From Burkholderiales bacterium (GTDB taxonomy: Bacteria > Pseudomonadota > Gammaproteobacteria > Burkholderiales > Burkholderiaceae_C), in the NCBI GenBank assembly GCA_947372225.1, contig CANBSV010000066.1:1-14872 (forward strand): a stretch of 14,872 nucleotides of DNA, written 5' to 3'. The translations under genes and the position numbers were made by a program. The notes under the pieces are model-generated. The model saw nothing but the letters and a program-made list of their open reading frames with translations. It searched no databases and was not told the origin of the DNA. Positions 6,417-11,884 of the stretch are shown piece after piece. Within the stretch, counting starts at the first letter, position 1, and each line of letters begins with the position of its first letter.

Positions 6417-6905
6417 ATGCCGATCTTAGAAGCGCGCACCGTGCGATGGCCCGATGAGTCTGCCTGTGCCGGCACGGCGCAGGCGCTGGCGGGGCACTCG
6501 GGCATCGGCCGCGCCTTCATCGAGCTGCACGGCACGCTGGGTGCGGGCAAGACCACCTTCGTGCGACACCTGCTGCGAGCGCTGGGCGTCACCGGCCACG
6601 TCAAGAGCCCCACCTACGCGGTGGTCGAGCCCTACGCGACCGCAGCCTTCGAGGTCTGGCACTTCGACTTCTATCGCTTCGAAGACCCGCAGGAATTCGA
6701 GGACGCCGGCTTTCGCGACATCTTCGCCACCCCCGGGCTGAAACTCGCCGAATGGCCCGAGCGCGCCATCGGGCTGTTGCCGCAGTGCGACCTGCGCATC
6801 GACATCGAGTTGCTGGACGCCAACCCGGCCGACGACAGCCGCGATCCGAGCCGCGAAGTGCGTCTCCAGGCGTTCACGCCACTCGGCGCTGCACTGCTGA
6901 ACTGA
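6417..6905 (+). CDS. tsaE: tRNA threonylcarbamoyladenosine biosynthesis ATPase TsaE
   Basis: TsaE is the P-loop ATPase that cycles the TsaB-TsaD complex during t6A37 modification of ANN-decoding tRNAs, an essential cytoplasmic step. The 162-residue product fits the family length (about 150-160). It has a Walker A loop GTLGAGKT at 39-46, the switch-like motif SPTY at 64-67, HFDFYR at 82-87 with the conserved Asp84, and EWPE at 112-115 near the nucleotide base. The ATG at 6417 is the start that leaves only the conserved N terminus; no Shine-Dalgarno sequence is visible. The stop codon is followed after 2 nt by amiC, so the two are surely co-transcribed, as in the tsaE-amiB pair of enterobacteria. 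The long open frame upstream of this start is antisense to queG and not coding. Confidence 0.96.
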   Translation: MPILEARTVRWPDESACAGTAQALAGHSGIGRAFIELHGTLGAGKTTFVRHLLRALGVTGHVKSPTYAVVEPYATAAFEVWHFDFYRFEDPQEFEDAGFRDIFATPGLKLAEWPERAIGLLPQCDLRIDIELLDANPADDSRDPSREVRLQAFTPLGAALLN

Positions 6906-6907
6906 CC

Positions 6908-8296
6908 ATGGCGCAACCAGCACCTTCGCCACCCCGCCTTCCCGCAAGGCGCCGCGCGCTGGGCCGCATGGGCCTGCTGGTGCTGTCGCTGGGTGCCGCC
7001 GAGCTGGCGCGCGGGGCCACGATCGTGGCGGTGCGCGTGTGGCCGGCGGCCGACTACACGCGCGTGACGATCGAGTCCGACAGCGCGCTGTCGGCACGCC
7101 ACTTCATCGCCGAGAACCCGTCGCGGCTGGTCATCGACGTCGACGGGCTGGATCTCAGCGCCGAGCTGCGCGAACTCGTCGGCAAGGTTCGCGCCGACGA
7201 CCCGTTCATCGCCGGCGTGCGCATCGGTCAGTACCAGCCGCGTGTGGTGCGCCTGGTCATCGACCTCAAACAGTCGACAAAACCGCAGCTGTTTTCGCTG
7301 CTGCCGGTGGCGGCCTACCGGCACCGCATGGTGTTCGACCTGTACCCCACCGAAGAGCGTGACCCGCTGCTCGCGCTCATTCAGGGCCGCGACCAGACCA
7401 GCCAGGAAGCTGCGCAGGCGGTGCGCGATGCGCTGGGCGAGTTCATCGGCCAGGTCGACCGCCCCGGCGCGGTAGCACCCGACAAGCCCGCCAGCGGCAA
7501 CGCGACGGCCAAACCGGGCACCCCGGCCGCCTCAGCCAGCGCGGCCACGCCACCCGAGCCGGGCGCGTCATCTGCCGGGCGCGTCAACCGGCTGGTGATC
7601 GTGGCGCTCGACCCCGGTCACGGCGGCGAAGACCCCGGCGCCGTGGGCCCGAGCGGCCTGCGCGAAAAAGACGTCGTGCTGGCCGTGGCGCTGCAACTGC
7701 GCGACCGCCTCAACGACGTGCCCGGCATGCGCGCCATGCTCACGCGCGACGCCGACTTCTTCGTGCCGCTGCAAGACCGCGTGCGCAAGGCGCGCCGGGT
7801 GCAGGCTGATCTGTTCGTTTCGATCCACGCCGATGCCTTCTTCACACCCGAGGCACGCGGCGCGTCGGTGTTCGCGCTCAGCTCGGGTGCGGCCAGCAGC
7901 GCCACCGCACGCTGGATGGCCAACCGCGAAAACGCCGCCGATCTGGTGGGCGGCATCAACGTGAAGGCCAAGGACGCCGAAGTCATGCACGCCTTGCTCG
8001 ACATGAGCACCACCGCCCAGATCAAGGACAGCTTGCGTCTGGGCAGCGAAGTCCTCGGCCAGATCGGCCGCGTCGGCAAGCTGCACAAGGCCAGCGTCGA
8101 GCAAGCCGGCTTCGCCGTGCTCAAGGCACCCGACATCCCGTCCATCCTGGTCGAAACCGCCTTCATCTCGAACCCCGAGGAAGAAGCCAAGCTGCGCGAC
8201 GAACGCTACCAAGGGCAGCTGGTGGATGCGTTGACGGTGGGGATCAAGCGGTATTTCGCCAGGAATCCGGCGTTGGCGAGGTCCAGGGGAACCTGA
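6908..8296 (+). CDS. amiC: N-acetylmuramoyl-L-alanine amidase (AmiC/AmiB type)
   Basis: This zinc amidase cuts the amide bond between MurNAc and the stem peptide to split septal peptidoglycan during daughter-cell separation. The 462-residue product has an N-terminal export signal with consecutive arginines (RRRALGR, 14-20) followed by a hydrophobic stretch and an Ala-rich cleavage region near 35. The arginines suggest Tat export, as known for E. coli AmiC. An AMIN domain spans about 38-146, likely targeting the septum. A Pro/Ala-rich linker covers about 183-226, and the Amidase_3 domain covers about 229-452. Zinc ligands are His238 (LDPGHGG), Glu253 (REKDVV) and His307 (SIHADAF); the catalytic Glu416 is in VETAFISN. 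The segment between (about 330-395) is likely the helix that blocks the site until an EnvC/NlpD-type activator binds. It is the second gene of the tsaE operon. The paralogue name amiC rather than amiB is a judgement. Confidence 0.93.
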   Translation: MAQPAPSPPRLPARRRALGRMGLLVLSLGAAELARGATIVAVRVWPAADYTRVTIESDSALSARHFIAENPSRLVIDVDGLDLSAELRELVGKVRADDPFIAGVRIGQYQPRVVRLVIDLKQSTKPQLFSLLPVAAYRHRMVFDLYPTEERDPLLALIQGRDQTSQEAAQAVRDALGEFIGQVDRPGAVAPDKPASGNATAKPGTPAASASAATPPEPGASSAGRVNRLVIVALDPGHGGEDPGAVGPSGLREKDVVLAVALQLRDRLNDVPGMRAMLTRDADFFVPLQDRVRKARRVQADLFVSIHADAFFTPEARGASVFALSSGAASSATARWMANRENAADLVGGINVKAKDAEVMHALLDMSTTAQIKDSLRLGSEVLGQIGRVGKLHKASVEQAGFAVLKAPDIPSILVETAFISNPEEEAKLRDERYQGQLVDALTVGIKRYFARNPALARSRGT

Positions 8297-8369
8297 GGCC
8301 AGGTTTGCGGTGCCTGCATGGAGCTTGGTCCCTGCGTGAGACCGCGCCGGGTCTCGGCCCGGCTGCCGA

Positions 8370-8403
8370 GTGGCTTTCTTCTGCTGGCCCAGAAGAAAGT
8401 CAC
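8370..8403. repeat. Hairpin in left arm of the inverted-repeat element
   Basis: GTGGCTTTCTTCTG pairs with CAGAAGAAAGTCAC across a 6-nt loop (CTGGCC); all 14 positions pair if one G-U is allowed. The same hairpin occurs in the right arm with a different stem sequence. It lies 73 nt after the amiC stop, so it could end or protect the tsaE-amiC transcript. Confidence 0.7.
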
Positions 8404-8698
8404 CAAAGAAGAGGGCCCGAACACCAGACCATTTGGCTGGCTCGCTGCGGCTACAGGCGGACTGTCTCGGACGCTGCACGAGAACTGGCACTGAGAACCA
8501 GACAGATCGGGGACACGTTCGGCAAGCCCCCACGCCGTGGACCCGCAGGGTCGAGGCGAAACGAACTTGAGCGGTTGAGCGTGAGCGAGGTCACCGCCAA
8601 AGTGGCTCGCTGAATGTTCTCGAGCCAGAGCCTTTGAAGTAGGCGTGTGGCCGAAGCGAACAACTCAAATGGGCTGGTGTTCAAGGCCCTTTGCTTTG

Positions 8699-8732
8699 GT
8701 GACTTTCATTTGGGCCCACAAATGAAAGCCAC
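8699..8732. repeat. Hairpin in right arm of the inverted-repeat element
   Basis: GTGACTTTCATTTG pairs with CAAATGAAAGCCAC across a 6-nt loop (GGCCCA), giving 14 pairs with one G-U-type mismatch on the plus strand. Compared with the left-arm hairpin, two base pairs are swapped on both sides so that pairing is kept. Confidence 0.7.
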
Positions 8733-8753
8733 TCGGCAGCCGGGCCGAGACCC

Positions 8754-8778
8754 GGCGCGCTCTCGCCCAGAGCGCGCC
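8754..8778 (-). terminator. GC-rich hairpin downstream of dctM
   Basis: GGCGCGCTCT (8754-8763) and AGAGCGCGCC (8769-8778) form a perfect 10-bp stem with a 5-nt loop, 52 nt beyond the dctM stop codon. It overlaps the outer end of the right repeat arm. No U tract follows on either strand, so it is a plausible but non-canonical transcript end for dctPQM. Confidence 0.4.
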
Positions 8779-8830
8779 CCACGCGGGAAGCGAAATCCCC
8801 CCCCCGCGCGGGCAGCGCCATCACCACAGT

Positions 8831-10111
8831 TCACTTCATCAGCAGGTGCGGCAACCACAACGTCAACCCCGGCCAGTACGTCACCACCGCCAGGAACCCA
8901 AGCATGGTCAGCAGCCATGGCAGCACCGCCACCGTGAGCTCGCTGATGCCCATCTTGGTGATGCCTGAGGCCACGTAGAGGTTGAGGCCCACGGGGGGGT
9001 GGCACATGCCGACTTCCATGTTGACGACGATCAGGATGCCGAAGTGGATCGGGTCGATGCCCAGCTTGATGGCCACCGGGAACAGGATGGGTGCCAGGAT
9101 CAGGATGATCGAGCTGGGCTCCATCACATTGCCGGCAAGGAGCAGCAGCACGTTGACCACCAGCAGGAAAGCCACCGGCCCGAAGCCCTGATTGATCATC
9201 CAATCGGCCATGGCCTGCGGGATGTTCTCGCTGGTCATCAGGAAGCTGAACAGCACCGCGTTGGTGATGATGTACAGCAGCATCGCGCTCATGCTGGCCG
9301 AATCCAGCAGCACCTTGGGGATCTTCTTGAGCGGCATGTCCTTGTAGACGAACACGGCCACGATGAAGGCATACACCGCGGCCATCGCGGCGGCTTCGGT
9401 GGGCGTGAAGATGCCGCTGTAGATGCCGCCCATCACCACCACGATGAGCAGCAGGCCCCACACGCTTTCGCGGAAGGCCAGCCAGCGTTCGGCTGCATCG
9501 GCCTTGGGCATGCGCGGGTAGTTGTTCTTGCGCGCGATGTTCCAGGTGGTGAAGCCCAGAGCGATGGCCAGCACGATGCCGGGCACGATGCCGGCGATGA
9601 ACATGGCGCCGACCGACACGTTGGTCGACACCGAATACATCACCATCGCGATCGACGGCGGGACCAGAATGCCCAGCGAGCCGGAGGTGGTGAGGATGCC
9701 CGCGCCGAACTTGGGCGGAAATCCCTGCTTGACCATCGCCGGCAGGATCACCGACCCGATGGCCACCACGGTGGCCGGCGACGAGCCCGACACCGCAGCG
9801 AACAGCGCACAGGCCATCACGCCGGCCAGGCCCAGCCCGCCGTGCCAGTGGCCGATCATGCTGCTGGCAAAGCGGATCATCCGCCGCGCCACGCCACCGT
9901 GGGTCAGGAAGTTGCCGGCCAGGATGAAGAACGGGATCGCCATGATCTCGAACTTCTCGATGCCGGTGAACAGCTTGAGCGCGACCGACTGCACCGGCAC
10001 ATCCGTCATGGTGAACAGGAAGGTCAGCACCGTCAGGCCCAGCGAAATGCTGATCGGCATGCCCGTGAGCATGAGCACGATGAGCAGCACGAAGATGATG
10101 GCGGAGTTCAT
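8831..10111 (-). CDS. dctM: TRAP transporter large permease subunit DctM
   Basis: DctM is the inner-membrane subunit that moves the substrate across the membrane with a sodium or proton gradient in tripartite ATP-independent periplasmic transporters. The 426-residue protein has the family length and about 12 hydrophobic segments. Family-typical stretches include GMPISISLGL (about 17-26), IPFFILAGNFLTHGGVARRM (about 59-78), SGSSPATVVAIGSVILPAM (about 108-126), TTSGSLGILVPPSIAMV (about 141-157), TPTEAAAMAAVYA (about 235-247) and, near the end, GMCHPPVGLNLYVASGI. The start ATG overlaps the dctQ stop by 4 nt (ATGA), so translation is probably coupled. It is the last gene of dctPQM, and its transcript would run into the hairpin repeat at 8338-8778. 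Confidence 0.97.
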   Translation of the reverse strand: MNSAIIFVLLIVLMLTGMPISISLGLTVLTFLFTMTDVPVQSVALKLFTGIEKFEIMAIPFFILAGNFLTHGGVARRMIRFASSMIGHWHGGLGLAGVMACALFAAVSGSSPATVVAIGSVILPAMVKQGFPPKFGAGILTTSGSLGILVPPSIAMVMYSVSTNVSVGAMFIAGIVPGIVLAIALGFTTWNIARKNNYPRMPKADAAERWLAFRESVWGLLLIVVVMGGIYSGIFTPTEAAAMAAVYAFIVAVFVYKDMPLKKIPKVLLDSASMSAMLLYIITNAVLFSFLMTSENIPQAMADWMINQGFGPVAFLLVVNVLLLLAGNVMEPSSIILILAPILFPVAIKLGIDPIHFGILIVVNMEVGMCHPPVGLNLYVASGITKMGISELTVAVLPWLLTMLGFLAVVTYWPGLTLWLPHLLMK

Positions 10112-10698
10112 GCGCGACCTGCCTTGGCGCCGGCCACAGCCGCCGATTCGTCAACCTGAAAGTCGTCCACGCCTTCGACATGGCCGTGGTCGTGGTGTGG
10201 AAGTTCAGCGCCGTGGGCAAAGGCCCAGGCCACCTGAAGGAAGCGCAAGCACATCAGCGACGAGCCCAGCGGCACGCACAGGTAGACCCACCACATCGGC
10301 ACTTCCAGATCGGCCGAGGTCTGATCGGTCTGGCTCATGTGCCACACGAAGTTCGCCCCCAGGCTGGCCACCGTGCCGGTGAACAGCGCCCCGGCCAGCA
10401 AGCCGAACAGGATCAGCGCGCGCTGCGACTTGCCCGTGAGCTTGCGCACGATCACGTCCACACCCACGTGGATGCCGGTGCGCACGCCGTAGGCCGCGCC
10501 GAACTTGGCCATCCACACGAACATGAAGATGCACAGCTCCTGCGCCCAGCTCAGGTTCAGGCGCACCGCATAGTCCTGGACCCAGGGCACGCCGCACAGG
10601 AAGCGGTGCACCACGGCAATGAAGATGAGCAGCGTGGCCGCGCCGATGAGGAAGGCGATCAGCCACTCCTCCAGGTGGTTGAGGATGCGATTGATCAC
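10108..10698 (-). CDS. dctQ: TRAP transporter small permease subunit DctQ
   Basis: DctQ is the small membrane subunit that binds DctM and is required for TRAP transport. The 196-residue product has four hydrophobic helices (about residues 12-33, 50-70, 95-117 and 135-160) and the conserved segment SWAQELCIFMFVWMAKFGAA (50-69) followed by YGVRTGIHVGVDVIV. After the last helix is a polar tail with a histidine-rich stretch, ELPHHDHGHVEG (about 165-176), then an acidic, Ala-rich end. The gene follows dctP after a 30-nt gap and overlaps dctM by 4 nt, so the three form one operon. The tail lies beyond the membrane part, and I see no domain in it. Confidence 0.95.
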   Translation of the reverse strand: MINRILNHLEEWLIAFLIGAATLLIFIAVVHRFLCGVPWVQDYAVRLNLSWAQELCIFMFVWMAKFGAAYGVRTGIHVGVDVIVRKLTGKSQRALILFGLLAGALFTGTVASLGANFVWHMSQTDQTSADLEVPMWWVYLCVPLGSSLMCLRFLQVAWAFAHGAELPHHDHGHVEGVDDFQVDESAAVAGAKAGRA

Positions 10699-10728
10699 GC
10701 TGGCTTCTCCTTCAGTGCGCGTGCCGGA

Positions 10729-11736
10729 TCACTTCGGCGCCACGAAGCCGGCCGCCTTGTAGGCCGCGTCGATGGTGGCCTTGCCCAGTCGGGATTCCAT
10801 GTCCTTGTGCACGGGCATGAGCGCCTTCTTCCACTCCAGCAACTCGGACTCGGTGGGGGTGTAGACGGTCGACTTGCCGCTGGCCTTGATCTTGTCGAGC
10901 GACATCGCGTTTTCGGTGGCGGCGATGGCGTTGGCGTACAGCGTGGCGTCGCGCATGGAGCTGTCGAACACGGTGCGGATGTCAGCGGGCAGGCCGTCGT
11001 AGAACTTCTTGTTGATCACCACCGCATAGGCCAAGTGCCCGTGGTTGGACAGCGTGATGTGCTTTTGAACCTCGAAGACCTTCTGGGTGTAGATGTTCGA
11101 CGGCGTACCTTCGGTGCCGTCCACCACGCCCGACTGCAGCGCCTGATACAGCTCCGAGAACGCCATCACCTGTGGCACGGCGCCGAGCGCGCGCATCTGG
11201 GCGTCGAGCACCTTCGACGACTGGATGCGCATCTTCAGACCCTTGAAGTCGGCCAGGTTGTGCAACGGCTTGTTCGCGGTCATGACGTGAAACCCGTTGT
11301 CCCAGTAGGACAAGCCGGTGATGCCCTTGGCGTCGAGCTTCTTGAACAGCTCCAGGCCCAGCGTGGCCGTGGTGTTGCGAAACGCTGCATCGTCCTTGAA
11401 GAGGAACGGCAGGTCGAACACCTCGAACTCCTTCACGCCGAGCGGGCCGAACTTGGCCAGCGAGGGCGCGAGCATCTGCACCGAGCCGAGTTGCAGCGCT
11501 TCGAGCTCTTCCTTGTCCTTGTAGAGCTGGCTGTTCGGGTAGACCTCGACCTTGACGCGGCCCTTGCTGCGCTCTTCGAGCAGTTCCTTGAAGCGCTGCG
11601 CGCCCTTGCCCTTGGGGGTCTCGGGCGACACCACGTGGCTGAACTTGATGACGATGGGCGACTGGGCCTGCGCCGCCAGCGGCAGGCTCAAAGCCAGGGC
11701 AGTTCCCAAAAGCAGACGGCGGGCGATGAGCAGCAT
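10729..11736 (-). CDS. dctP: TRAP transporter substrate-binding protein DctP
   Basis: DctP is the periplasmic receptor that captures the substrate and delivers it to DctQM. The 335-residue precursor begins with a Sec signal peptide (arginines at 6-7, a Leu/Ala-rich core, likely cleavage AQA|QS after residue 24). The mature protein has the two-lobe DctP fold: IKFSHVVSPETPKGKGAQRF near the start, the LKMRIQSSKVLDAQMRALGA region with the conserved carboxylate-binding Arg170, and QALQSGVVDGTEGTPSNIYT (about 198-217). Closest family feel is the C4-dicarboxylate (malate, succinate, fumarate) DctP group. Other organic acids are possible, because the family's specificity changes easily. GGAGA lies about 9 nt before the ATG. 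It is first in dctPQM and divergent from the dctS sensor gene, with probable operators between them. Confidence 0.95.
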   Translation of the reverse strand: MLLIARRLLLGTALALSLPLAAQAQSPIVIKFSHVVSPETPKGKGAQRFKELLEERSKGRVKVEVYPNSQLYKDKEELEALQLGSVQMLAPSLAKFGPLGVKEFEVFDLPFLFKDDAAFRNTTATLGLELFKKLDAKGITGLSYWDNGFHVMTANKPLHNLADFKGLKMRIQSSKVLDAQMRALGAVPQVMAFSELYQALQSGVVDGTEGTPSNIYTQKVFEVQKHITLSNHGHLAYAVVINKKFYDGLPADIRTVFDSSMRDATLYANAIAATENAMSLDKIKASGKSTVYTPTESELLEWKKALMPVHKDMESRLGKATIDAAYKAAGFVAPK

Positions 11737-11788
11737 GGTGGGGTCTCCGTTTCAAGTTGTTCGGGTCGACGGGCAAAGGGTCTGAAGC

Positions 11789-11794
11789 AGTATC
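11789..11794 (-). promoter_or_regulatory. Weak -10-like hexamer for dctPQM
   Basis: The minus strand reads GATACT, four of six matches to TATAAT, with no recognisable -35 at the right distance. It lies 24 bp downstream of the palindrome at 11819-11832, which would put that palindrome's centre near -43, the usual place of an activator that touches RNA polymerase. A weak promoter dependent on an activator fits a two-component-controlled uptake operon, but this is inference. Confidence 0.25.
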
Positions 11795-11818
11795 CGGCGC
11801 CCCTTGAAGCCGCACCAG

Positions 11819-11832
11819 TGTGGACTTCCACA
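11819..11832. promoter_or_regulatory. Inverted repeat TGTGGA-CT-TCCACA, candidate DctR operator
   Basis: A perfect 6-bp inverted repeat with a 2-bp spacer sits in the 148-bp control region between dctP and dctS. Its size fits a dimeric LuxR/FixJ-type regulator such as the DctR encoded nearby. A second palindrome begins 3 bp further on. Confidence 0.45.
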
Positions 11833-11834
11833 TA

Positions 11835-11845
11835 CCGCAGTGCGG
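11835..11845. promoter_or_regulatory. Palindrome CCGCAGTGCGG, second candidate operator
   Basis: An 11-bp odd palindrome (CCGCA-G-TGCGG) lies 2 bp from the preceding inverted repeat, giving two dyads with centres about 14 bp apart. The two half-site sequences differ, so they may bind different proteins or be a single composite site. Confidence 0.35.
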
Positions 11846-11872
11846 CGGGTGCTGCGCCCCGCAGGCCACCGC

Positions 11873-11878
11873 TAGACT
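11873..11878 (+). promoter_or_regulatory. Candidate -10 element for leaderless dctS transcript
   Basis: TAGACT (four of six to TATAAT) lies only 6 bp before the dctS ATG, and no Shine-Dalgarno sequence precedes that ATG. If used, transcription would begin at or near the start codon and the message would be leaderless. No good -35 is seen, so the assignment is tentative. Confidence 0.3.
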
Positions 11879-11884
11879 GGCCCG

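Larger units (their letters stand above)
8338..8764. repeat. Long inverted-repeat element filling the amiC-dctM gap
   Basis: The 534-bp gap between the convergent genes amiC and dctM is mostly one element with two inverted arms of about 93 bp (8338-8430 and 8671-8764) and a roughly 240-bp unique centre. The outer 36 bp of the arms (8343-8378 and 8724-8759) are identical when one is reverse-complemented. The rest matches with scattered changes and one single-base indel, and weaker similarity continues some 25 bp further inward. Each arm carries a 14-bp hairpin. No convincing gene lies inside: the short open frames here come from the repeat. It resembles the multicopy palindromic (REP/MITE-like) intergenic repeats of Burkholderiales. 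Copy number cannot be known from this window. Confidence 0.75.

Noticed and set aside
7568..8533. Minus-strand open frame of 321 codons opposite amiC
   Set aside because: Antisense to the amidase domain, whose zinc and catalytic residues are intact in the plus frame.
8305..8613. Small open frames inside the inverted-repeat element
   Set aside because: They follow the repeat sequence, have no ribosome binding site or homology signal, and such repeat-derived frames are commonly misannotated as hypothetical proteins.
8999..10159. Plus-strand open frame of 386 codons opposite dctM
   Set aside because: His/Asp/Gln/Arg-rich antisense product with no family features; dctM on the other strand is certain.
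11737..11884. Sigma-54 promoter for dctP, as in rhizobial DctBD systems
   Set aside because: No GG-N10-GC core of the right kind (TGGCAC-N5-TTGC) was seen, and DctR lacks the AAA+ domain needed for sigma-54 activation.
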